Assembly (NCBI GenBank): GCA_009844085.1
Contig: VYCF01000072.1
Location: forward strand, 232,021-296,020
Direction of reading: 5' to 3'
DNA from: Gammaproteobacteria bacterium
GTDB lineage: Bacteria; Pseudomonadota; Gammaproteobacteria; Pseudomonadales; Pseudohongiellaceae
Length of the DNA stretch: 64,000 nucleotides
Positions 25,788 through 34,300 of this stretch are shown one piece after another. The notes beneath the pieces were generated by a model. The model worked only from the letters and a program-made list of their open reading frames with translations, had not been told where the DNA came from and ran no database searches. Made by a program: the position numbers and the translations under genes. How positions within the stretch are numbered: position 1 is the first letter of the stretch; each line of letters opens with the position of its first letter.

Positions 25788-27053
25788 ATGACAATTCCGC
25801 ATCGTTTATTGGCCGGCGTATTCGTACTGATTTTATCGGGTGCGGCGCTGGCGCAGGAGTTCGTCAAGGCCGACCTGGAACAGATCGGCATGTCCGCCGA
25901 GCGGCTCGAAACGCTCGATGAGAGCCTGAGAGCTTTCGTGGACGATGATCGTATCGCCGGTCAGGTCGTGCTCGTGCTGCGCAACGGACAGGTGGCGTTT
26001 TCCGCCGCAAACGGCTGGCGCGACAAGGAAGACGGCGCGGCGATGACCGACGACACCATTTTCCGCATCGCTTCCCAGACCAAGGCCATCGTCAGCACCG
26101 GCATCATGATCCTGCAGGAACAAGGCAAACTCGCCATCGGCGACCCGCTCGGCCGCTATATTCCCGAATGGAGCGACATGCAGGTTGCCGTACCCGACGG
26201 CAGCGGCGGCTATGTACTCGAAGACGCGGCCCGGCCGATCACGATCCGTAATCTGCTTACACATACCGCCGGCGTCAGCTATGGCAGCGGGCCGGCCCAG
26301 GACCGCTGGGAAGAAGCCGGCTTCCAGGGCTGGTATTTCGCCAATCGCAGTGAGCCGATCGCGGAAACCATCGCCCGCATGGGTTCGCTGCCGCTTGATG
26401 ACCATCCGGGCGATAACTGGATCTACGGGTACAGCACCGACATCCTCGGCGTCGTGATCGAGGCGGCCAGCGGCATGGACCTGCAGAGCTTCCTGCAACA
26501 GGAAATTTTCGATCCGCTCGACATGCGCGATACGCATTTCTTCCTGCCCGAAGCCAAGCGCGACCGGCTGGCCACGGTTTACCGGCCCGGCGTGAACGGC
26601 GTCGAAGCGATTCCGGCAACCGACGGCATGCAAAGCCAGGGCATGTACGTGGACGGCCCGCGGATGAGCTACTCGGGCGGCGCCGGCCTGTTGTCCACAG
26701 CGCGCGACTACGCCCGCTTCCTGCAAATGACATTGAACGGCGGCGAACTCGACGGCGAACGTATCCTTTCGCGCAAGTCGGTCGAACTGATGACGGTCGA
26801 TCACCTGGGCGACATCCCGTTCCGCAGCGGCCAGGGCTTCGGCCTCGGCTACTATGTGCTCGAAGACCTCGGCGCGAACGGCGCCCTCGGCACGGAAGGA
26901 GAATACGGCTGGGGCGGCGCCTATCATTCAACCTACTGGGTCGATCCGGAGGAAGATCTGGTGGTCGTTTACCTGACCCAGATCATTCCCGCCACCGGCC
27001 TGAATGATTACAGCACCCTCCGCAACGGCGTCTACCAGGCAATTGTCGATTGA
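25788..27053 (+). CDS. Exported serine hydrolase, class C beta-lactamase family
   Basis: A 421-residue protein with a signal peptide to about residue 22 (SGAALAQEF). The active-site SxxK is S96-Q-T-K99 in FRIASQTKAIVS. The second motif is GYSTDILG, with Tyr-Ser-Thr where many members have Tyr-Ser-Asn. The C-terminal WGGAYHSTYWVDPEED region resembles the third motif area. Such exported enzymes are usually esterases or peptidases; beta-lactam resistance cannot be assumed. Single gene, divergent from trpE(G). Confidence 0.88.
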   Translation: MTIPHRLLAGVFVLILSGAALAQEFVKADLEQIGMSAERLETLDESLRAFVDDDRIAGQVVLVLRNGQVAFSAANGWRDKEDGAAMTDDTIFRIASQTKAIVSTGIMILQEQGKLAIGDPLGRYIPEWSDMQVAVPDGSGGYVLEDAARPITIRNLLTHTAGVSYGSGPAQDRWEEAGFQGWYFANRSEPIAETIARMGSLPLDDHPGDNWIYGYSTDILGVVIEAASGMDLQSFLQQEIFDPLDMRDTHFFLPEAKRDRLATVYRPGVNGVEAIPATDGMQSQGMYVDGPRMSYSGGAGLLSTARDYARFLQMTLNGGELDGERILSRKSVELMTVDHLGDIPFRSGQGFGLGYYVLEDLGANGALGTEGEYGWGGAYHSTYWVDPEEDLVVVYLTQIIPATGLNDYSTLRNGVYQAIVD

Positions 27054-27071
27054 ATCACGGTGTGATGACCT

Positions 27072-27099
27072 GTCATTCTGCGCGCAGTCGCAGAATGAC
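27072..27099. repeat. Palindromic intergenic repeat, copy C
   Basis: A 28-base perfect palindrome: GTCATTCTGCG (27072-27082), loop CGCAGT, CGCAGAATGAC (27089-27099). Same unit as copy A. It lies between the serine hydrolase and the oxygenase-like gene and could act as a bidirectional hairpin. Confidence 0.8.
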
Positions 27100-27121
27100 G
27101 GGGATATAGGGAACTGATGAC

Positions 27122-27760
27122 ATGCCAGATCAGCCGAAAATGTTCCTGCGGGCGCTGTTCCCCACCTTTTTGCACGAAGCCTGGTATCCCGGCTTCGCCG
27201 CCGAAAAGGAACAACTAATTCGGCGCATCCGCGAAATCCGCGAGGAAGACCAGGCGGGCCGGGAATATTCCGCCCAGCATTACCCCTACGGTTTCACTTC
27301 CTTCCGCAGCCGCGACCGGCTCTACACCGACCCGGCCTTCCGCAACCTCGTCGATTTCATGTTCGAGGTCGCCTACGACTACGGCAACAAGCAGTACTGG
27401 AACCTGGAGAATTTCGAACTGGCGATGACCCAGCTCTGGTGCAACATCAACTCGCGCTACAACTACCATCGCGACCACGTGCATCCCTACTCCCAGATCA
27501 GCGGCGTGTTCTACATCCAATGCGAAAGCGACGCCGCGCCGATCAGTTTGAAGGACCCGCGCCCCGCGCGCTGGATGGTGCCCGCCCCGCTACGCGAGAA
27601 CCGTGCCGAAAACACGCTGATCACGACACTCCCGCCGGAAGAAGGCAAGTTGCTGATGTTCCCCGCCTGGCTCGATCATGGCGTGGCGCAACACCACGCC
27701 GAGACCGACCGCATCAGCATGTCCTACAATTTCGAATTGCGGCAGAAAAACCCAGGCTGA
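27122..27760 (+). CDS. Putative 2-oxoglutarate/Fe(II) oxygenase, TIGR02466-like
   Basis: A 212-residue protein. NYHRDHVHPYSQISGVFYI supplies the His/Asp iron-binding pattern, and FPAWLDHGVAQH the distal His, as in the TIGR02466 family of predicted 2OG oxygenases. The characteristic DPRPARW lies between them. The substrate is unknown. The last 215 bases of this locus (27549-27763) recur at 31031-31245 with one mismatch, beyond an accessory block, so this intact copy may have been rebuilt when that block arrived. Confidence 0.8.
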   Translation: MPDQPKMFLRALFPTFLHEAWYPGFAAEKEQLIRRIREIREEDQAGREYSAQHYPYGFTSFRSRDRLYTDPAFRNLVDFMFEVAYDYGNKQYWNLENFELAMTQLWCNINSRYNYHRDHVHPYSQISGVFYIQCESDAAPISLKDPRPARWMVPAPLRENRAENTLITTLPPEEGKLLMFPAWLDHGVAQHHAETDRISMSYNFELRQKNPG

Positions 27761-27763
27761 GTT
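27549..27763 (+). repeat. Direct duplication, left copy (215 bp)
   Basis: Identical to 31031-31245 except for one base in the final Pro codon (CCA against CCG). It covers the last 70 codons of the oxygenase gene, the stop and three bases beyond. The two copies are 3482 bases apart and bracket 27764-31030. Confidence 0.95.
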
Positions 27764-27864
27764 TAAGAAAAAAGGAAAGTTTCACCTGAGAATTGCAGGT
27801 AATTTGAACTGATGTGCGAACGGATTGATTGCAATTCGTGGCCAAAGTAGCTATTCTGGCTCTT

Positions 27865-28116
27865 ATGAAGCAGGTAGCAGCCAGAGAAGCGAAAAATCGA
27901 TTCGGCGTATTGCTCGATGCCGCGCAAAGCTCGCCTGTGCGCGTGACAAAACAAGGAAGAGCGGTTGGAGTCTTGATGTCGGTTCAGCACTATGAGCGGC
28001 TTCGGGGCGCCGCCTGGGAGCGACTTTCCAAAACCATGAACGCCATGAGCGCGCAAGCGTCGGCTGGCGGCTTGACGAAGGAAAAGCTTGAGCAGTTGCT
28101 TTCGGATGAAAGCTGA
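27865..28116 (+). CDS. Phd/YefM-family antitoxin
   Basis: An 83-residue protein starting MKQVAAREAKNRFGVLLDAA, the typical Phd/YefM N-terminal DNA-binding fold, then PVRVTKQGRAVGVLMSVQHY. The C-terminal helix would wrap the toxin. A TTG 36 bases upstream is in frame but gives an atypical N-terminus. Its end overlaps the PIN-domain toxin by 11 bases, the usual coupling for such pairs. It probably represses its own promoter, as family members do. Confidence 0.88.
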   Translation: MKQVAAREAKNRFGVLLDAAQSSPVRVTKQGRAVGVLMSVQHYERLRGAAWERLSKTMNAMSAQASAGGLTKEKLEQLLSDES

Positions 28117-28531
28117 ACGCATCGTAGTCGACACCAACGTCCTGATCAGCGCCTCACTCAATGCGGCTGGCGCTCCGCGAAAGTTGATCGACACAATCTT
28201 GTCTGAACGGAACGGCATTCTGCTTTTTTCCGACGAAACTTTTACCGAATTGGAAAGTCGCTTCAATCACCGGAAATTCGACAAGTATGTTAGCCGGGAA
28301 CTCAGAACGCTGTTTCAGGCGCAACTCGAAGCGGTAGCGGAGTGGGTCGCGATCGCTGGCGCAAAACTCGGTTGCCGTGATCCCCACGACGACAAGTTCC
28401 TCGAAACGGCATTGATGGGAGAGGCGGACTGCCTGATTACCGGCGACCGGGATTTACTGGTTATGTCGCCTTTTCACGATATTCCGATATTGACGCCGGC
28501 AGATTGTCTGGCGCGCTTGCAAGAGTGTTAG
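28106..28531 (+). CDS. PIN-domain toxin of a type II toxin-antitoxin pair
   Basis: A 141-residue PIN nuclease-like protein. The first acidic residue is in IVVDTNVLISA, with further acidic residues in SDETFTELESR, CRDPHDDKFLETA and ITGDRDLLVM, the expected four-acid metal site. It belongs to the PIN group annotated as putative toxin component, COG1569-like. The ATG at 28106 lies inside the antitoxin gene; a TTG at 28088 is the alternative start. Confidence 0.87.
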   Translation: MKAERIVVDTNVLISASLNAAGAPRKLIDTILSERNGILLFSDETFTELESRFNHRKFDKYVSRELRTLFQAQLEAVAEWVAIAGAKLGCRDPHDDKFLETALMGEADCLITGDRDLLVMSPFHDIPILTPADCLARLQEC

Positions 28532-28592
28532 CGAAGATCTCAATCCGATCTTGTCCTCACTCAAGGAAGACTTGAACGATTAGATTCGCCAT

Positions 28593-29012
28593 TTACGCCG
28601 TCCAGGGATCGATGGTTTTCAATCCGGCCGCCTCGAATGGCGCCGTGTCCCGCGTAGCCACAATCATCGCGTTGGCGGCGGCAGTCGCCGCGATGTAGCC
28701 ATCCGACACGGAGACCGCGCGCCCGGTAGATCGCGCCGTCGCCATCAACTCGGCGTAGGCTTGCGAGGCCGGCAGATCGAATATCAGCATACGGCCGGCG
28801 AACATCGGCAGCACCCGCCGCTCCAGATGATCGTGCAGCCGCTCGCGTCGGCGACCCTTGGGCAACGCGTGAATTCCGAAACGCAGTTCGGCGACAGTTA
28901 TGACGGACAGATACAGTGTCTCCAGCGCTTGTGCGTCCAGCCATTCGGCAACGCGCGGTTCCGGATTTTCACGCAACGGCTCCGACACCACATTGGTGTC
29001 AACCAGGATCAT
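28593..29012 (-). CDS. VapC/FitB-type PIN-domain toxin
   Basis: A 139-residue ribonuclease-like toxin. ILVDTNVVSEPLRENPEP, TVAELRFGIHALPKGRRR and VSVSDGYIAATAAAN carry the acidic active-site residues and match FitB closely in layout. Its ATG overlaps the antitoxin stop (29009-29012). It faces the other PIN module tail to tail, with about 60 bases between them. Confidence 0.9.
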   Translation of the reverse strand: MILVDTNVVSEPLRENPEPRVAEWLDAQALETLYLSVITVAELRFGIHALPKGRRRERLHDHLERRVLPMFAGRMLIFDLPASQAYAELMATARSTGRAVSVSDGYIAATAAANAMIVATRDTAPFEAAGLKTIDPWTA

Positions 29013-29260
29013 TCGAAATCGATCGGCCGGCCTGGCGATTTGTCGCGCCGGGCAAAGTCCGCCAACTCATCGTCCGTCAACTTGACGCGCCGGCCGATAG
29101 CCGTCAGCAGCGAGCCCAGGCCGACCCGCCCTTCCGGCAACACCGTTTCCTCAAGGATGCTGCGCACCTCAGCCTCGGTGCTGCGGCCTCGCAGGGCCGC
29201 CCGCACCCGCAGGGCGCGATGCACCTCCTCCGGCACGTTTCGCACGGTAAGTATCGCCAC
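29009..29260 (-). CDS. FitA/VapB-like ribbon-helix-helix antitoxin
   Basis: An 83-residue protein starting VAILTVRNVPEEVHRALRVR, a ribbon-helix-helix fold like FitA, followed by RSTEAEVRSILEE and a C-terminal toxin-binding tail. The GTG at 29260 has GAGGG nine bases upstream and gives the family N-terminus. An in-frame ATG at 29281 would add seven residues and has no clear ribosome site. It forms an operon with the FitB-like gene. Confidence 0.85.
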   Translation of the reverse strand: MAILTVRNVPEEVHRALRVRAALRGRSTEAEVRSILEETVLPEGRVGLGSLLTAIGRRVKLTDDELADFARRDKSPGRPIDFE

Positions 29261-29445
29261 AGTCAGTGGCCCTCTATTCATTCATTGCTGTCAATTTACC
29301 AGTATGCAGTCATGCCGGCAAGCGGTAGCAGCTACAGATATCCCGGCAATCACCTCCTCCGAAGTATTTTCGCCGAAAAATTGCGCTTCACAATGAATCG
29401 TGACTAAGCTGTCCCACGAAGTAACAGGCATGGAGGGAGCCCATC

Positions 29446-29688
29446 ATGAACGCTATCGTCACGGCATTCGCCGAGCAAGGCCTCGTCCTTGGGGCGATAT
29501 TGCTGCTCGCAATTTATCTGCAGGCAAAAATTCACTCGTTAAGCATCGACCTGCGCAAGGAAATGTCCGACATGAGAGACGATCTGCACAAAGAGATGGG
29601 AAGACTGAGCGAGCGACTGGCGCGGGTCGAGGGTCTGCTCAAAGGGGGCGCAGCCTATGAAGCGGTCGCCCAACAGCCACCCGGTTAA
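29446..29688 (+). CDS. Small membrane-anchored coiled-coil protein
   Basis: An 80-residue protein with one N-terminal hydrophobic segment (about residues 5-26) and then a heptad-rich helix from KIHSLSIDLRKEMSDMRDDL through RLSERLARVEGLL. GGAGGGAG precedes the ATG by about 6 bases. Proteins of this shape are common next to mobile genes, but no family or function is recognised. It ends just before the triple 9-mer repeat and the left end of the insertion element. Confidence 0.6.
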   Translation: MNAIVTAFAEQGLVLGAILLLAIYLQAKIHSLSIDLRKEMSDMRDDLHKEMGRLSERLARVEGLLKGGAAYEAVAQQPPG

Positions 29689-29696
29689 GAATGAAC

Positions 29697-29725
29697 GCTC
29701 TAAGGGCTCTAAGGAGGCTCTAAGG
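29697..29725 (+). repeat. Triple 9-mer direct repeat
   Basis: GCTCTAAGG occurs at 29697, 29706 and 29717. The first two are contiguous and the third follows a 2-base spacer. The last copy ends in the first bases of the left element end at 29724. Confidence 0.7.
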
Positions 29726-30925
29726 GACACCCATCAAAATTCTCTCCCGATTTGGCACGGTTAAAAATCTTGACTATACCTTCCTGCAAGGTCTCCACCG
29801 ACTTGCAGGCAGAGCATGACCCGGCCCCGTTCACAAATCGTCTCGCTGGCCGATACGCCTTACTACCACTGCGTTTCCCGCTGCGTGCGGCGGGCCTTCC
29901 TTTGCGGTGAAGACCGGTATTCCGGGAAGAATTTCGACCACCGCAAGCCTTGGCTGGTCGACCGACTCACGCTGCTCGGAGAAGTCTTCGCTATAGACAT
30001 CGCGGCCTACGCGGTGATGAGCAATCACTACCATGTGGTCCTGCACGTGGATCAAGCCCACAGCCGGTCCTGGAGCCGGGACGAAGTCATTCATCGCTGG
30101 CTGAGTCTGTACAAGGGCAACCCGCTGGTACATTGCTACTTGCGTGGCGAACTGAAGTCCGAAGCAGAATTCAGTCAACTGGACTTGATTGTCGAAACTT
30201 GGCGCAAACGATTAACCGACATAAGCTGGTTCATGCGCTGTCTGAACGAGTACATCGCCCGCAGGGCCAACAAGGAAGACAACTGCACGGGGCGATTCTG
30301 GGAGGGGCGATTCAAGTCCCAAGCGTTGCTAGACGAGGCGGCACTGTTGTCGTGTATGGCCTATGTCGACCTGAATCCGATACGGGCCGGAATCTGCGAG
30401 ACGCTGGACGAATCGGATTTTACTTCCATTCAGGTGCGTATTCGGCAGTTGTCGGCGGAGAAGCGAAGCCGGATGAGCCCTCCGCCCCCCGAATTGATGC
30501 CGCTCCGGGTCCGAATCGGACGCGACGAAGGACCATCCTTCCTGCCGTTCGGTCTGCGAGATTACATTGAACTGGTGGACTGGACGGGCCGGACTGTGCG
30601 TACGGACAAGAAGGGATTCGTTCCCGAGGGCACACCGTCTGTTTTGTCGGAATTGAATCTGAGCGGGGCGCAATGGCAAACGCTGGCGCTGGAGATTCAA
30701 AAGGAAGCGATCACGATGTTCCATGGCCTAGAAAAGCTGGCGACCAGGGAAAGGAGCGGGGCAAGGAAAGCCGAGTAGTCTGGGTCGGCCCCCAATTTCA
30801 TGCCTGAACGGGCAGCATTGCCCGTGCCCGCGAAAAAGTCCCACCGACCGTCGATCACGAATTCTAACCAAATTTCTTCAATGGACCGTCGAGTTGAACT
30901 GGTGACATGAATTGGTGGGTGTCCC
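29724..30925 (+). mobile_element. IS-like element with Y1/HUH transposase and inverted ends
   Basis: GGGACACCCA at 29724-29733 is inverted as TGGGTGTCCC at 30916-30925. Similarity extends inward: CAAAATTC on the left, CAATTCATG on the right when inverted. The roughly 1.2-kb segment holds one transposase gene. A third copy of the end, TGGGTGTCCC, lies at 31011-31020. Borders are proposed from the repeats; no target duplication was identified. Confidence 0.55.
29816..30778 (+). CDS. REP-associated-type Y1 transposase (HUH nuclease)
   Basis: A 320-residue transposase. It opens with DTPYYHCVSRCVRRAFLCGE, has the metal-binding HUH motif in AVMSNHYHVVLHV, a candidate catalytic Tyr in CLNEYIARRANK and the conserved TGRFWEGRFKSQ and YVDLNPIRAG. 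These match the IS200-related, REP-associated tyrosine transposases (RAYT). It is longer than minimal IS200 TnpA, with an extra C-terminal region of about 100 residues. The palindromic repeats at 23216, 23266 and 27072 could be substrates of such an enzyme, though nothing here links them directly. Confidence 0.9.
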   Translation: MTRPRSQIVSLADTPYYHCVSRCVRRAFLCGEDRYSGKNFDHRKPWLVDRLTLLGEVFAIDIAAYAVMSNHYHVVLHVDQAHSRSWSRDEVIHRWLSLYKGNPLVHCYLRGELKSEAEFSQLDLIVETWRKRLTDISWFMRCLNEYIARRANKEDNCTGRFWEGRFKSQALLDEAALLSCMAYVDLNPIRAGICETLDESDFTSIQVRIRQLSAEKRSRMSPPPPELMPLRVRIGRDEGPSFLPFGLRDYIELVDWTGRTVRTDKKGFVPEGTPSVLSELNLSGAQWQTLALEIQKEAITMFHGLEKLATRERSGARKAE

Positions 30926-31020
30926 GGAAACACCGGAAACAGCAAGCGGTAACGCCAGCAGCGACGCATGGAGGATATCGAACCATTGGATACTACGGTC
31001 GAAATTCGAATGGGTGTCCC
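30916..31020 (+). repeat. Right-end repeat pair of the IS-like element
   Basis: TGGGTGTCCC occurs at 30916-30925 and again at 31011-31020, 95 bases apart in the same orientation. Both are inversions of the left end at 29724. The extra copy may mark an older or partial insertion. Confidence 0.6.
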
Positions 31021-31030
31021 ATAGTGCTCG

Positions 31031-31245
31031 TGAAGGACCCGCGCCCCGCGCGCTGGATGGTGCCCGCCCCGCTACGCGAGAACCGTGCCGAAAACACGCT
31101 GATCACGACACTCCCGCCGGAAGAAGGCAAGTTGCTGATGTTCCCCGCCTGGCTCGATCATGGCGTGGCGCAACACCACGCCGAGACCGACCGCATCAGC
31201 ATGTCCTACAATTTCGAATTGCGGCAGAAAAACCCGGGCTGAGTT
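31031..31245 (+). pseudogene. Truncated copy of the 2OG oxygenase gene, right duplication copy
   Basis: Repeats 27549-27763 with a single mismatch and encodes the last 70 residues (KDPRPARW to RQKNPG) in an open frame. The N-terminal 140 residues, including the first iron ligands, are missing. Upstream of 31031 the frame runs into unrelated element sequence, back to an ATG at 30907, so any product would be a nonfunctional hybrid. The terminator at 31246-31277 follows immediately. Confidence 0.9.
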
Positions 31246-31277
31246 ATAAAAAAACGGCGGTGAGTTGCCCCACCGCC
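31246..31277 (-). terminator. Rho-independent terminator of the TonB receptor gene
   Basis: Minus strand: stem GGCGGTG (31277-31271), loop, CACCGCC (31262-31256), one base, then a run of T residues (31254-31248). It lies 28 bases beyond the receptor stop. Confidence 0.85.
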
Positions 31278-31305
31278 ATTTCTTTCCCGATTGCCTTGCG
31301 GCGTA

Positions 31306-34300
31306 TTAGAAGTTCCAGCGCGCCCTCGCGTAGATGCGGCGTCCGCGCGGGTCGAATACGAGGGCATCGTAGTTCCCCGGGCTGACTTCGCGATAGGGCA
31401 GATCCTGATCCAGCAGATCCAATACGCCAAACGTGAAGACCGTGTTGCCGAATGCGGGATTGTCCCAATCATGGGTGTACCGGAACTGCGCGTCTATCGT
31501 GTAGTAGCTGTCGATCTTGCGGTTCAACAGCGAGCGAACCAGATCGTTCCCGGTTTCGTAGGCAAAATCGTAGGAAAGTTCCTGATAGGAACCGATATGC
31601 CTGTTGATCAACGTCAATCCATATTGATCGCGCTGCCAGGAAAACGTGATGTTGCCCTTGTTGTCCGGCAGCGAACGCACATGATTGCCGTTTCCATAGT
31701 TTCCGGTTGTGCCGGCGGCATCGAAAATGCCGGTGTCAACCAGTCCAAGTTCGAGTCCGGGCACGCCGATCAACTTGTACTGCCGCACGTGTGTGTAATC
31801 GGTGCTGATTCGAAATTGGCCCAACTCATTGTCCCAGTTGTATGCGAGCTTTACGTCGGCGCCGTCGGCCTCGATCTGACCGGCGTTGATCGCCGCCAGG
31901 GTCAAGGTGATCAGGTTGGCGGTTTCACTCCGTGTAACCCGGCTGATTCCCCAGCCTTCCGCAGGCGGCTCATACAACGCGGGATTGACCACACAATTCA
32001 ATCTTTCCGGAGATTCGCGGCCAAACTCGGCTTCGAGCGCATTGGGGTCGCACGGCACATCCAGTACGGGCGAATCAGCAGAAATGCTGTCGTTGAGGAT
32101 GTAATTGTTCGGGTCGCCACGCACTTGCAGAAACCGTTCAATCTCGGGCTGCACAGCGACAATACCAGGCTCCGGCAGCACTCTGTCGCTTACCTCGAAG
32201 CGCCAGAAATCGGCCTGCACCTGTAATCCGTCGAGGTTGCCCGAAGGCGTCCAGATGAATCCAACCGAATAAGTGTCGGCATACTCGTTGCCTACGTTCG
32301 GCGCCGGGCCGCCCAGGGTAAAGGACTGCTCGACTTCACCGTTTTCCGGTGTTGGATCTATGAGGCCTGCGCGCACCCGCTGGTTGGAAATCGGATCCTT
32401 GAATACCAGACTGCCCGCTTCGAGACCCTCTTCGACGATGCCGATATTGGGCGCGCGGAAGGACTGCGACCAGGATCCACGTAACAACAGATCGTCAATC
32501 GGGCGCCAGCTCATGGCGATTTTCGGCGACAGTTCGCTGCCGATATTGCCGCCGTAATCTTCCCAGCGCAGCGCGATCTGGGACTCGACGTTCTCCATGA
32601 ACGGCAGCGACAATTCGCCGAACACAGAATTTGAAGTGCGCACATTGTTGTAGTTGAAAATACAGTTGGAGCACTCGTAGTTGTTCGCCACATAGTGGAA
32701 TTGGTTGGGGACGCCGTTTTCGTCGTATCCCAGAATTCGATCCTGCAGGCCGGGGAAGTTCAAGGCGGGTGCGATGGAATCAGCCGTGCGCTCGCGATAT
32801 TGCGCGCCGACCGCGACCGCCGCTTCGCCGCCGGCCATATCGAACAACCCGCCGCCGACAACCGCGTCGAACACGCGCAGTTTATTGCGCTTGTCGGCGC
32901 GCAAAACCGTCTGGTTCATCCAGTCCATGAGTTCCGGGTTGTTGGCCAGGTTCGGGTCGGTGAACTGGGTCAGGAACGGGTTGTAGAACATACAGCCATC
33001 ACGGCCATGGTTGTTGCTGGTCAGCGCGTAGGACAGGCTTTCCCGGGTTGTGAACACGTAGCCGGGGAAGAAGGTCTGCGTCAATGCGCCATAGAAGTCC
33101 CAGGCCTGAGGTATGGCGCCGCCAAAAGGACCGGGTTCGTTGATGAAGTCGAAATCCGGCCGGCCGTTCGGTGTGCAATTGGGTCCGCCAAGCCCGTTGG
33201 CCGCAAGCTCGGTTCGCTCGCGATTGAAAACCTGGTAGGACTGCTCGTTGCTGGTGCTGGACCAGGACAGGCCCAAATCGTAGTTCCAGTCGCGATCGTT
33301 AAACTGGAAATCCCCTCGAAAGCCAGCCTGTACCAAGTCCGCGGACGTGTTCGTGAAGTTTGACCGCTGTCCGTCTCTGGGAATGTTGTCCCGGGGATTC
33401 GCCCAGAACGCGATATTGGGTCCGCCGTTCGCCATCGAAACCGGAGCGTTCGGGATCTCGCTGGGACGTTCCAGCCCTGCATGGGGAGCGAAAAATCCCA
33501 ATTCCATGGTCTGCCCGATCGAGTTGAATCCCCATGCGGGATTGCGGAGATAGGCGCCTGGCTGCGCCAGGAACACCGTGGGACCGCGAGTCGTGCTCGA
33601 CCCGCCCGTATTGTTCAATCCCCCGCCTTGCAGAGTCACCTTGTTTTCTGAATGGTTGGCAAACAGGTAGAACTCCGCCGACTCGCTGAACGTATGGTCG
33701 AAGGAGATAGCGACGCTGCTGCGCTCGGCCTTGTTCTCGAGAAAATTAAAGCGGGCGACGTCTTCCCGGCATGTCCCGCTTCGTTCCCCGCGTTGTTCGC
33801 GCAAGGTGCCGTACTGGAACGGGATGCCGGTTGTTCCCACCATGGTTTCACATAGCGGGTCTGCGTAAATAGCCGAGTCTTCGCCACCTTGGGAGACGTT
33901 GTAAGCCCGAATTTCCTCGTTGACATAAGCGGGATTGACGTTTGACCCGAACGCGGGAGAGGAAACCGCGCCGCCGATCGACGAAACGGTCGCCAGGAAC
34001 TGCGAGTTTTCGTCGATATGGTTGCCGTACAGGACATTTAGCGGGTCGCGCTCGAAGCGCTCCGCGGAAATGACGAAATGCGTATCGCCGTCATCGCTGG
34101 CCCAGCCCCAGATTGCGCTCGCGGTCTGGTCGAAGGCGTCGCCGGCGGCTTCCACGCCCTGAATATCCCCGTAAAGCTCAAAGCCCTCGAAATCGGTGCG
34201 CATGATGATGTTGACCACTCCGGCCACGGCGTCCGCGCCATAAAGCGCCGAGCCGCCGTCGGTGAGAACTTCAATGCGGTCGGTCATCACGATCGGGATA

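Noticed and set aside
31256..31277. The same hairpin as a plus-strand terminator for the truncated oxygenase copy
   Set aside because: On the plus strand the stem is followed by ATTTCTTTC rather than a clean T-run; the T-run lies on the minus-strand side, so it was assigned to the TonB receptor.
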